From Lachnospiraceae bacterium (GTDB lineage: Bacteria > Bacillota > Clostridia > Lachnospirales > Lachnospiraceae): DNA of 64,000 bases. The notes under the pieces are model-generated. The model searched no databases, was not told the origin of the DNA, and saw only the letters and a list, made by a program, of their open reading frames with translations. The position numbers were made by a program, and so were the translations under genes. Of this stretch, positions 35,296 to 43,133 are shown piece by piece (position 1 is the first letter of the stretch; every line of letters starts with the position of its first letter). The stretch spans positions 1-64,000 of the forward strand of contig JAAWCE010000065.1 of the NCBI GenBank assembly GCA_022793065.1, written 5' to 3'.

Positions 35296-35769
35296 ATGGC
35301 GGTGGATAGAGGGCAGTTTAAACAACTGTTAAAAGAAAACGGACTCAAGGTTACGAAACAGAGGTTAGTGGTGTTGGAAGCCATTGCAGCTTGCCCTGAG
35401 GAACATTTAACCGCAGAAGAGATATTTGCGCTGGTAAAAGTGGACATTCCGGACATAGGACTGGCCACTGTTTATAGAACAATACAATTGCTTAGTGAGC
35501 TGCATCTGATTGACAAGGTCAATTTTGATGATGGTTATGTACGTTACGAGATAGGGAATACTGCGGAACAGGGACAGAGACACCATCACCATCATTTGAT
35601 TTGTATGAAATGCGGTAAGGTGATTTCCTTTCAGGAGGACTTATTGGAAGCGCTGGAAGGAAAGATTGCCCAGACTACCGGATTTCTGGTTGTGAATCAC
35701 GAGGTGAAGCTCTATGGCTATTGTGAGAAATGTGGAGGTAATTTGATTGAAGAAAAAAGAAAATCATAA
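35296..35769 (+). CDS. Fur-family metalloregulator
   Basis: 157 residues. N-terminal winged helix (LKVTKQRLVVLEAIAACPEE, then GLATVYRTIQLLSEL), metal site HHHHHLICMKCG and C-terminal CEKCGG; the two CXXC motifs hold structural zinc as in Fur and PerR. Whether it senses iron, peroxide or zinc is not decidable; the HHHHH run is typical of Fur. It represses promoters when metal-bound. Its last 23 bases overlap the RNase J start, so the two are one unit. Confidence 0.93.
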   Translation: MAVDRGQFKQLLKENGLKVTKQRLVVLEAIAACPEEHLTAEEIFALVKVDIPDIGLATVYRTIQLLSELHLIDKVNFDDGYVRYEIGNTAEQGQRHHHHHLICMKCGKVISFQEDLLEALEGKIAQTTGFLVVNHEVKLYGYCEKCGGNLIEEKRKS

Positions 35770-37420
35770 TGGTCCTGGGCTGAAGATAATACCTTTGGGC
35801 GGCCTGGAACAAATCGGTATGAACATTACTGCTTTTGAGTATGAAGACAGTATTGTTGTGGTAGACTGCGGCCTGTCGTTCCCGGCAGATGATATGTTGG
35901 GAATCGACCTTGTAATCCCGGATGTGACATATTTAAAGGACAATATTGACAGGGTAAAAGGCTTTGTAATCACTCATGGGCACGAGGATCACATCGGGGC
36001 GCTGCCCTATGTGCTCAGGGATGTGAACGTCCCTATTTATGCCACAAGGCTTACAATGGGAATCATTGAGAATAAGTTACGGGAACATAATCTCATGAAG
36101 GGGACGAAGAGAAAGGTTGTAAAATTCGGCCAGTCTATCAATATGGGGAAATTCCGTGTGGAATTTATCAAGACAAACCACAGTATTGTGGACGCCGCTG
36201 CATTGGCCATATATTCCCCGGCGGGCGTAGTTGTGCACACAGGTGATTTTAAGGTTGATTATACGCCTGTCTTTGGAGACGTCATTGACTTGCAGCGGTT
36301 TGCGGAACTTGGCAAGAAAGGCGTACTGGCGCTGATGTGCGATTCCACCAATGCGGAACGTCCAGGATTTACTGCTTCCGAGAGAACGGTGGGCAAAACC
36401 TTTGATACTTTGTTTGAAGAGCATAAAAATACAAGAATATTTGTTGCAACATTTGCTTCCAACGTGGACCGTGTGCAGCAGATTATTAACAGCGCTTATA
36501 AATTTGGGCGTAAGGTATGCGTGGAAGGGCGTAGTATGGTCAGTATCATTGAAACGGCCAGAAGCCTTGAATGTATCAGTATTCCGGAAAATACGCTGAT
36601 TGAAGTGGAACAGATGAAAGATTATCCTGATGAACAGCAGGTTGTCATTACCACCGGAAGTCAAGGGGAGAGTATGGCGGCGTTAAGCCGTATGGCCAAT
36701 GGTATGCACCGAAAGATTACGATTGGCGTGGGAGATACGGTTATTTTTTCTTCCAATCCCATACCGGGCAATGAGAAATCGGTTACAAAGGTCATCAATG
36801 AATTGCTCAGGAAAGGGGCCGATGTGATTTTCCAGGATGCTCATGTATCAGGGCATGCCTGTCAGGAGGAAATCAAGTTGATTTATTCTTTGATTCATCC
36901 TAAATATACGGTGCCGGCACACGGGGAAATTAAGCATTTAAAGGCACAGGCGAAAATTGCCGAAAGTCTGGGCATGGATAAGGATCATATTTTTATTCTG
37001 TCTTCAGGAGACGTGCTGGAACTGAAGGAGGATAGTGCCAAGGTCACAGGGCGGGTTCCTGTGGGAGCCATTCTGGTAGACGGACTGGGCGTGGGAGACG
37101 TGGGAAACGTTGTGCTCAGGGACAGGCAGCATTTGGCGGAGGACGGTATTATGGTGGTGGTTATGAGCCTGGACCGTGGAAGCGGTATGCTGGTGGCCGG
37201 GCCGGATATTGTGTCCAGAGGTTTTGTGTATGTGAAGGAAGCCGATGAATTAATTGACGAAGCGCGTCAGACCGTGGATGAGGCCATTCAGAAATGCCTT
37301 GACAGAGGAATTACTGATTGGGGCAAGCTGAAGAATACCACAAAGGATGCCCTAAGTGATTATGTCTGGAAGAAGACAAAACGGCGGCCTATGATTTTGC
37401 CTATTATTATGGAAGTTTAG
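35747..37420 (+). CDS. rnjA: Ribonuclease J
   Basis: 557 residues from a TTG start, chosen because GGAGG (35734-35738) sits eight bases before it and no later ATG has an RBS. Metallo-beta-lactamase motifs: HGHEDHIGALPY, HTGDFKVD and the beta-CASP GHACQEE. It is an endo- and 5'-3' exoribonuclease central to mRNA decay in Gram-positives. It overlaps the fur stop by 23 bases and is followed 31 bases on by a YlbF-like gene, itself tied to RNA processing in Bacillus. Confidence 0.95.
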   Translation: MKKKENHNGPGLKIIPLGGLEQIGMNITAFEYEDSIVVVDCGLSFPADDMLGIDLVIPDVTYLKDNIDRVKGFVITHGHEDHIGALPYVLRDVNVPIYATRLTMGIIENKLREHNLMKGTKRKVVKFGQSINMGKFRVEFIKTNHSIVDAAALAIYSPAGVVVHTGDFKVDYTPVFGDVIDLQRFAELGKKGVLALMCDSTNAERPGFTASERTVGKTFDTLFEEHKNTRIFVATFASNVDRVQQIINSAYKFGRKVCVEGRSMVSIIETARSLECISIPENTLIEVEQMKDYPDEQQVVITTGSQGESMAALSRMANGMHRKITIGVGDTVIFSSNPIPGNEKSVTKVINELLRKGADVIFQDAHVSGHACQEEIKLIYSLIHPKYTVPAHGEIKHLKAQAKIAESLGMDKDHIFILSSGDVLELKEDSAKVTGRVPVGAILVDGLGVGDVGNVVLRDRQHLAEDGIMVVVMSLDRGSGMLVAGPDIVSRGFVYVKEADELIDEARQTVDEAIQKCLDRGITDWGKLKNTTKDALSDYVWKKTKRRPMILPIIMEV

Positions 37421-37451
37421 AAGGGTTCTGCCGGTGGGAGAAGGAAACTGT

Positions 37452-37772
37452 ATGAGTGACATTGAAAGTGCGAGGGCTGCTTTTGTTTCCGCAATTTTGG
37501 ATACGGAAGAGTATCGGACGTATGCCAGAGAATGTGAGAAGATAAAACAATATCCGGAGTTGAAGGTACAGATTGATGATTATCGTAAACAGAATTATGA
37601 ATTACAGATAAACATTGGAATAGATTTTGAGACGCTTGATAGTTTTGAAAAAGAGTACGAAACCTTTCGGGAGAACCCGTTGGTGGCGGATTTTCTGGCG
37701 GCGGAGCTTGGATTTTGCAGAATGATGCAGCGGTTGAATTTGCTGATTACCGCGGATTTACATTTTGAGTAA
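37452..37772 (+). CDS. YlbF-family protein
   Basis: 106 residues from the ATG at 37452 (GGGAGAAGG ahead). All-helical: AFVSAILDTEEYRTY, then YRKQNYELQINIGIDFETLD. This matches YlbF/YmcA proteins, which form a complex that modifies RNase Y-dependent mRNA cleavage in B. subtilis. It sits 31 bases after RNase J, so a role in RNA processing is plausible here too. Confidence 0.8.
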   Translation: MSDIESARAAFVSAILDTEEYRTYARECEKIKQYPELKVQIDDYRKQNYELQINIGIDFETLDSFEKEYETFRENPLVADFLAAELGFCRMMQRLNLLITADLHFE

Positions 37773-37829
37773 TGCTGCGCCGTATGCAGGAGTGGGGACA
37801 AGAATGGGTATGAAGGCGAGGTGAATGGC

Positions 37830-38216
37830 ATGAAGACAACAACTGTGGTGGGAGCCGTACTGGGAGCGATTATCAGAGTATTAGCAGTGGTGGCAGTGGT
37901 ATACCTGATATATGAGGGATCTGTAATCTGTTATGATTATGGCTTTCGGATTTTTACGGAACCGGCAATGACTACGGAAGAGCGTGCCAGAACAGTGAGA
38001 GTGACGATTACTTCGGATATGTCTGCTTTTGACATCGGAGAGCTTTTTGAGGATAAAGGGTTGGTGAGAGACGCTAAGTTATTTGCTTTGCAGTATTATC
38101 TCTCCGAGTATCTGAAGGATGTGGAGCCTGGAGTATTTGAGTTGAATACATCCATGACTGCGGAAGATATGATGGCCGCTATGGTGAAGATAGATCCGGA
38201 GGCAGAGGAAGACTGA
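37830..38216 (+). CDS. MltG-like N-terminal protein without catalytic domain
   Basis: 128 residues from the ATG at 37830. One membrane segment (GAIIRVLAVVAVVYLIYEGS), then a LysM-like/YceG N-terminal domain (VRVTITSDMSAFDIGELFED, with a VEPGVFELNTSMTAEDMMAAM stretch). Full MltG proteins of about 350 residues continue into the lytic transglycosylase domain with a catalytic Glu; here the gene ends first. Its position before trmR corresponds to Bacillus yrrL (mltG), so this is a shortened version, perhaps regulatory, and not obviously broken. Confidence 0.72.
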   Translation: MKTTTVVGAVLGAIIRVLAVVAVVYLIYEGSVICYDYGFRIFTEPAMTTEERARTVRVTITSDMSAFDIGELFEDKGLVRDAKLFALQYYLSEYLKDVEPGVFELNTSMTAEDMMAAMVKIDPEAEED

Positions 38217-38295
38217 TGTGTAGTATAAAATCCGGAGGTTCCGGTATTGGAAGTTCGGATTGGATGTCCGTCTGAGGCGGGCAGAGGGTATCATT

Positions 38296-38937
38296 ATGAT
38301 TATAGAAGAGAGAATGGCGGTATTTATTGACTCCTTAGACCGTGGCAATACGCCGTTTCTGGATGAAGTGGAAAAATATGCGCTGGAGACCCAAGTGCCT
38401 ATTATACGAAAATCCACGCAAAGCCTGCTGAAATTTCTGCTCAGGCTTACAAAGCCGAAGCGCATCCTGGAAGTCGGGACTGCAATCGGCTTTTCTGCAT
38501 TATTTATGAGTGAATACGGGCCGGAAGACTGCCATATTACCACAATAGAGAAATATGAAAAAAGAATTCCTCTGGCACGACAGAATTTTGTCCGGGCAGG
38601 CAGGGCGGAGCGGATTACTCTGTTGGAAGGGGATGGGGCGGAGATTTTGAAAGAACTCACAGGCAGTTATGATTTGATTTTTATGGATGCGGCCAAAGGG
38701 CAATATCTCAATTTCCTTCCGGAGGTTCTGAGATTGCTGACGTCCGGCGGCCTTCTTGTGTCGGACAATGTATTGCAGGAGGGGGATGTGATAGAGTCCC
38801 GTTATGCCGTAATGAGGCGGGATCGCACCATTCATGCCAGGATGAGGGAGTATCTCTATGAGTTAAAACATGCGGAGGCGTTGGAAACAGTGATTCTTCC
38901 AGTGGGGGACGGTGTGGCGCTGACTACGAAGAAGTAA
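38296..38937 (+). CDS. trmR: O-methyltransferase TrmR-like
   Basis: 213 residues from the ATG at 38296 (AGAGGG seven bases ahead). SAM loop ILEVGTAIGFSALFM (residues about 59-73), FMDAAKGQYLNF (metal/SAM side) and VSDNVLQEGDV, the class I caffeoyl-CoA-O-methyltransferase-like family. B. subtilis YrrM/TrmR of this family methylates 5-hydroxyuridine-34 of tRNA to mo5U. The U32-family gene that follows is the expected partner making ho5U, which supports the assignment. Confidence 0.85.
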   Translation: MIIEERMAVFIDSLDRGNTPFLDEVEKYALETQVPIIRKSTQSLLKFLLRLTKPKRILEVGTAIGFSALFMSEYGPEDCHITTIEKYEKRIPLARQNFVRAGRAERITLLEGDGAEILKELTGSYDLIFMDAAKGQYLNFLPEVLRLLTSGGLLVSDNVLQEGDVIESRYAVMRRDRTIHARMREYLYELKHAEALETVILPVGDGVALTTKK

Positions 38938-38973
38938 ATGGGTGGATGGCACAGGCTGGGAAAGGAATAAGTG

Positions 38974-40242
38974 ATGATACGAAGAAAAAAACCTGAATTG
39001 CTGGTTCCGGCAGGAAGCCTGGAGGTACTGCGGACAGCGGTTATCTTTGGGGCGGATGCGGTTTATATTGGGGGCGAGGCTTTCGGGCTGCGGGCAAAAG
39101 CGAAGAATTTTTCCATGGAAGAGATGGCGGAGGGGATTGCTTTTGCACATGCCCATGGGGTAAAAGTGTATGTTACGGCAAATATTTTGGCCCATAATGA
39201 GGATTTGGAGGGAGCGGCGGCATACTTTAAGGAACTCAGGGATATGAAGCCGGAGCCCTGCGACGCTTTGATTCTTTCTGACCCTGGCATGTATACTCTT
39301 GTAAAAGAGGTATGGCCCGGAGCGGAAATTCACATTTCAACCCAGGCGAACAATACCAATTATCAAACATATCTTTTTTGGTGGAAGCTGGGAGCCAAGC
39401 GGGTTGTAGCCGCCAGGGAATTATCTTTGCAGGAAATTCGCGATATTCGGGAGCGGATTCCGGAAGAGATGGAGATGGAGTGTTTTGTCCATGGTGCAAT
39501 GTGTATCTCTTATTCGGGAAGGTGTCTTTTAAGCAATTATTTTACGGGAAGAGATGCAAACCAAGGGGCGTGTACCCATCCTTGCCGTTGGAACTATGCT
39601 GTGGTGGAAGAGACAAGACCGGGGGAATATTTTCCGGTATACGAAAATGAGCGGGGCACTTTTTTGTTTAATTCCAAAGACTTGTGTATGATAGAACATA
39701 TACCGGAATTGGTGGAGGGGGGAATCGACAGCCTGAAAATTGAAGGTCGTATGAAAACGGCGCTTTATGTGGCTACGGTAGCCAGAACATATCGCAGAGC
39801 CATTGATGACTATTTCCATTCGGAAGAGACATATGAGGCTCATATGGACTGGTACAGGACTGAGATTGCAAAGTGTACCCACCGTCAGTTTTCAACGGGA
39901 TTTTATTTTGGCAAGCCTGAAAAAGAAGCACAGATATATGACAGTAGCACTTATGTGAATGAATATACTTATCTGGGAATGATTGAAGCGCTTTGGGCGG
40001 AGGCGGAACAATCCTGGTCCGGGGAGCCGGGGCTGGTTCGGTTTGAACAGCGGAACAAGTTTTCTGTGGGAGATACCATAGAAATTATGAAACCCAATGG
40101 AGAGAATAAGACAGTTTTGGTAGAGTGTATGTATGATGAAGAGGGAACGCCGGTAACAAGCTGCCCTCATGCGCGGCAGAAATTGTGGGTGAAGCTGTCG
40201 GAAGAGGCGGAGCGGTATGATCTGCTGCGGCAGAAGGTTTGA
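38974..40242 (+). CDS. U32-family protein (tRNA hydroxylation, TrhP/YrrO-like)
   Basis: 422 residues from the ATG at 38974 (AAGGA seven bases before). U32 hallmarks: ELLVPAGSLEVLRTAVIFGA, GADAVYIGG, CFVHGAMCISYSGRCLLSNY, the cluster GACTHPCRW (iron-sulfur cysteines) and LKIEGRMKTALYV. Annotated as collagenase-like peptidases, members are now linked to tRNA wobble-uridine hydroxylation (TrhP, prephenate-dependent) and rRNA hydroxylation. Next to trmR as in Bacillus yrrM-yrrN-yrrO, so ho5U34 formation is the likely job. A second U32 gene is missing here. Confidence 0.85.
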   Translation: MIRRKKPELLVPAGSLEVLRTAVIFGADAVYIGGEAFGLRAKAKNFSMEEMAEGIAFAHAHGVKVYVTANILAHNEDLEGAAAYFKELRDMKPEPCDALILSDPGMYTLVKEVWPGAEIHISTQANNTNYQTYLFWWKLGAKRVVAARELSLQEIRDIRERIPEEMEMECFVHGAMCISYSGRCLLSNYFTGRDANQGACTHPCRWNYAVVEETRPGEYFPVYENERGTFLFNSKDLCMIEHIPELVEGGIDSLKIEGRMKTALYVATVARTYRRAIDDYFHSEETYEAHMDWYRTEIAKCTHRQFSTGFYFGKPEKEAQIYDSSTYVNEYTYLGMIEALWAEAEQSWSGEPGLVRFEQRNKFSVGDTIEIMKPNGENKTVLVECMYDEEGTPVTSCPHARQKLWVKLSEEAERYDLLRQKV

Positions 40243-40309
40243 GAAGAATTATTTGTGCCGCCGCTGACGACATATTAAGAAGTGCGGCGGGTGAAAGGAG
40301 GAATTTGGT

Positions 40310-40897
40310 TTGCGGATAAAATATTTGATTGGGCTGCTGGCTGTATTGTTGTCTGTGTCTATGGCAAGCGGCTGCGCCGGAAGCGATGGAACAGAGGGAG
40401 AAAATAATAGCGCGGCAGAAGTAGGAGGTAATTCGCTTTCGGATCAGGAGGCAGCTTCAGCACAGGTAGTTTTTGAGGGAAAGGATATTGACGGAAACAC
40501 AGTTTCTTCAGATATTTTTGCAGAGTCAAAGATCACAATGGTGAACGTATGGGCTACTTATTGTAATCCCTGTCTGAGGGAGATGCCGGCAATCGGAGAG
40601 TTGGCGGGAGAATATGATGCAAGCCAGTTCCAGGTTATCGGGATTATCAGCGATGTGCAGGAAGGGGCGGCGCCGGAGACATTGGACATGGCTGCGGATT
40701 TGATTGAAATGACAAGTGCGGATTATGCGCATCTGCTTTTGAATGAATCATTGTATTACGCACTGCTGACGGATGTGTCGGCAGTTCCCACGACTTTTTT
40801 TATCGACGGCGACGGTAAGATTCTGGATGTGGTAATAGGAGCAAGGGACAAGGACGGATGGAAGGAAATGATTGATGAATATTTGGAAAAACAGTAA
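40310..40897 (+). CDS. Thioredoxin-like (TlpA/ResA) lipoprotein
   Basis: 195 residues from a TTG at 40310, seven bases after AAAGGAGG; no closer ATG exists. Lipoprotein signal ending ASGC (Cys22) puts it outside the membrane. A low-complexity acidic linker is followed by a redoxin domain with the CXXC active site in NVWATYCNPCLREMPA (about residues 77-92) and AVPTTFFID with the cis-Pro. It would reduce or oxidise extracellular cysteine pairs. Electrons could come through the ferredoxin membrane protein two genes later. First gene of a three-gene redox operon. Confidence 0.88.
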   Translation: MRIKYLIGLLAVLLSVSMASGCAGSDGTEGENNSAAEVGGNSLSDQEAASAQVVFEGKDIDGNTVSSDIFAESKITMVNVWATYCNPCLREMPAIGELAGEYDASQFQVIGIISDVQEGAAPETLDMAADLIEMTSADYAHLLLNESLYYALLTDVSAVPTTFFIDGDGKILDVVIGARDKDGWKEMIDEYLEKQ

Positions 40898-41027
40898 AAA
40901 ACATGCCTGGATTGGGGGTGTTTTGGCCGGGGTGTGTTGTTTTGGTCTGGGACTGGCAGAGGGACAGTTTGCCGTGATTTGGAAAAAGGCGGTCATGATT
41001 TGCCTGGAGTGCATTGGAATCGGGTAA
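40875..41027 (+). CDS. CD1871A-type small membrane protein with CXXC motif
   Basis: 50 residues. ATG at 40875 with AAGGAA upstream, overlapping the end of the thioredoxin gene by 23 bases in another frame. It has one hydrophobic segment (GGVLAGVCCFGLGLA) and ends AVMICLECIGIG, a C-terminal CXXC. This matches the CD1871A family from clostridia, always seen between a TlpA-like gene and a 4Fe-4S membrane protein. The CXXC next to the membrane suggests it relays electrons between the two. Missed by common length cut-offs. Confidence 0.82.
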   Translation: MNIWKNSKKHAWIGGVLAGVCCFGLGLAEGQFAVIWKKAVMICLECIGIG

Positions 41028-41055
41028 TGTGCCGGGAGGGTATGGGATTAGGCGT

Positions 41056-41916
41056 ATGAAGAAGATACGACTGGGAGTTCAGTTACTTTTTACAATTCTT
41101 ACAAATGGATATGTGTATGGGTTTCTCAACGGGAAAATATATCAGGGGCGTATGAAATATGTCTGTGTTCCGGGATTAAACTGTTATTCTTGTCCCGGAG
41201 CCATTGGTTCCTGCCCCATTGGAGCCCTGCAGGCATTACTCAATCAAAAAGGATTTGAAATCCCTTTTGCAGTGCTGGGCTTTTTCTTTTTGTTTGGAAG
41301 CGTTCTGGGACGGTTTGTCTGCGGGTGGCTTTGCCCTTTTGGACTGGTACAGGATTTACTGCATAAAATTCCTGTTTTTCGCAAGAGGAAGAAATTGCCC
41401 CTTCATCATATATTGAAATATGGAAAATATCTGACGCTGATTTTTCTGGCAGGAATTGGTTCAATGTTCTTGTTTGACGGATTTGCAAAGGTGCCGGCTT
41501 TCTGCAAGTACTTATGTCCTTCGGGGACATTTTTCGGAGCGCTGCCTTTGCTTAGCACAAATGAACTGCTGCGCAGTCAGTTGGGAGGACTTTTTTTCTG
41601 GAAGCTGGGCGTTTTGTTGGTGATTGTGTTTTTGTCCATAAAAGTTTATCGGCCGTTCTGCCAGTATCTATGTCCATTGGGCGCCATTTACGGTTGGTTT
41701 AACCGTTTCAGTCTTGTTCAGGTGCATTGGGAGAAGGAGCGTTGTATCTCTTGCGGTGCCTGTGAGAGGGCTTGTCCGGTATCAATTCCGGCAGAGGAAA
41801 TCTCCCGTTCGCCGGAGTGTATTCGATGCGGTAAATGTGTGCAGGTATGTCCGGCACATTGCTTATCTTTTAGAAAAAGACAGGGTGAAAGCCTTCCATG
41901 CGGCACTGAGGAATAA
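41056..41916 (+). CDS. Membrane 4Fe-4S ferredoxin-type protein (NapH-like)
   Basis: 286 residues from the ATG at 41056. Four to five membrane segments carry CGWLCPFG and YLCPLGA motifs, as in NapH/CcoG-like proteins; the C-terminal cytosolic part has two ferredoxin motifs, CISCGACERACP and CIRCGKCVQVCP. It moves electrons across the membrane. With the thioredoxin lipoprotein and the CXXC peptide it forms a predicted transmembrane reductase for extracellular thiols. The start is uncertain because GGGAGGG lies 15 bases ahead. Confidence 0.88.
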   Translation: MKKIRLGVQLLFTILTNGYVYGFLNGKIYQGRMKYVCVPGLNCYSCPGAIGSCPIGALQALLNQKGFEIPFAVLGFFFLFGSVLGRFVCGWLCPFGLVQDLLHKIPVFRKRKKLPLHHILKYGKYLTLIFLAGIGSMFLFDGFAKVPAFCKYLCPSGTFFGALPLLSTNELLRSQLGGLFFWKLGVLLVIVFLSIKVYRPFCQYLCPLGAIYGWFNRFSLVQVHWEKERCISCGACERACPVSIPAEEISRSPECIRCGKCVQVCPAHCLSFRKRQGESLPCGTEE

Positions 41917-41984
41917 CATTTGACAATTGTGAAAGAATAGTTGTGAAAAAATAATGGAATCAATGGTAAAATGGAGGTAAGCGT

Positions 41985-42959
41985 ATGTGTACTGCGGCAA
42001 CTTACAATACAAAAGATTTCTATTTTGGGCGCACGCTGGATTATGATTTTTCCTATGGGGAAGAGGTAGTGATAACGCCTCGTAATTATTTTTTCCGCTT
42101 TCGTAACATGGGGGATATGGAAAGGCATTATGCTTTAATTGGCATGGCTCATATGGAGGAAGGGTATCCACTCTACTATGATGCGGTAAACGAAAAAGGA
42201 CTGGGAATGGCGGGTCTGAATTTTGTAGGAAATGCTTGTTATGGGGAAAAGGTACAGGGCAGGGATAATGTGGCAGTGTTTGAATTTATTCCATGGATTT
42301 TGTGTCAATGTGCAACGGTCGGGGAGGCAAGAGAGCTTTTGGGGAGAATCCATCTGACGGATGAAGCTTTTAACCATAGGCTGCCTGTGGCGCAGCTTCA
42401 TTGGCTGATAGCGGACCAACATGAAGCAATCGTGGTAGAGTCTGTGCGAGAGGGGCTTCGGATTTATGATAACCCTACCGGAGTGCTGACAAACAATCCT
42501 CCTTTTGATGAGCAGATGTTTCACCTGAACAATTATATGTCTTTATCAGCTAAAGACCCGGAAAATAATTTTTCACCCCAATTGCCCTTGTATATTTATT
42601 CTCGCGGCATGGGAGCCATTGGGCTTCCGGGTGATTTGTCTTCTCAATCCCGCTTTGTCAGGGCTGCTTTTGTGAAGATGAATTCTGTTTCAGGGGATTC
42701 GGAAGCGGAGAGCGTCAGTCAGTTCTTTCACATATTGGGCGCTGTGGAGCAGCAGAGAGGGTGCTGCAATGTGGGAGATGGGAAGTATGAAATTACGATT
42801 TATACATCTTGCTGTAATGCGCTGAAGGGTATTTATTATTATACCACCTATGGGAATCATCAGATTACGGCAGTGGATATGCACAGGGAAAACCTGGAAG
42901 GCATTGTGCTCATAGGCTATCCTTTGGTTGAGGGTGAGCGGATTTATATGCAAAATTAA
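41985..42959 (+). CDS. Choloylglycine hydrolase (bile salt hydrolase-like)
   Basis: 324 residues, Ntn-hydrolase. The nucleophile Cys2 follows the initiator Met (MCTAATYN). Other active-site residues of clostridial BSH are present: Arg16 and Asp19 in RTLDYD, Asn79 in GLNF, Asn170 in GVLTNNPPF, Arg223 in SRFVR; and YTSCCNALKGIYYYTTY closely resembles C. perfringens BSH. It hydrolyses the amide of glycine- or taurine-conjugated bile acids; penicillin V acylase activity is an alternative in the family. RBS GGAGG. No signal peptide, as usual. Suggests a gut habitat. Confidence 0.88.
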   Translation: MCTAATYNTKDFYFGRTLDYDFSYGEEVVITPRNYFFRFRNMGDMERHYALIGMAHMEEGYPLYYDAVNEKGLGMAGLNFVGNACYGEKVQGRDNVAVFEFIPWILCQCATVGEARELLGRIHLTDEAFNHRLPVAQLHWLIADQHEAIVVESVREGLRIYDNPTGVLTNNPPFDEQMFHLNNYMSLSAKDPENNFSPQLPLYIYSRGMGAIGLPGDLSSQSRFVRAAFVKMNSVSGDSEAESVSQFFHILGAVEQQRGCCNVGDGKYEITIYTSCCNALKGIYYYTTYGNHQITAVDMHRENLEGIVLIGYPLVEGERIYMQN

Positions 42960-43005
42960 TTTCAGGTATTGCATTTTTTTACAAAATGGAGTATGGTATA
43001 GGAAA

Positions 43006-43036
43006 TGAAACGGAAGCCTTTGGCTTTGGCGTTTCA
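43006..43036 (+). promoter_or_regulatory. Leader hairpin upstream of glutamine synthetase
   Basis: TGAAACG (43006-43012) pairs with CGTTTCA (43030-43036), and AAGCC pairs with GGCTT inside. No T-run follows, so an RNA leader structure is likelier than a terminator. Confidence 0.4.
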
Positions 43037-43133
43037 CATATCAGAATGGTTGAGCGAGGAGGTTCCATGGTAACTGGTTTACTTTGGAACTCTTTTTTGC
43101 ACATGGACGCGGAAAGGGAGAAAAAGGGAGAAG

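Noticed and set aside
41920-41955. TTGACA before the bile salt hydrolase gene as a promoter
   Set aside because: No acceptable -10 hexamer at 16-18 bases; TAAAAT at 41967 and AATAAT at 41950 are misplaced.
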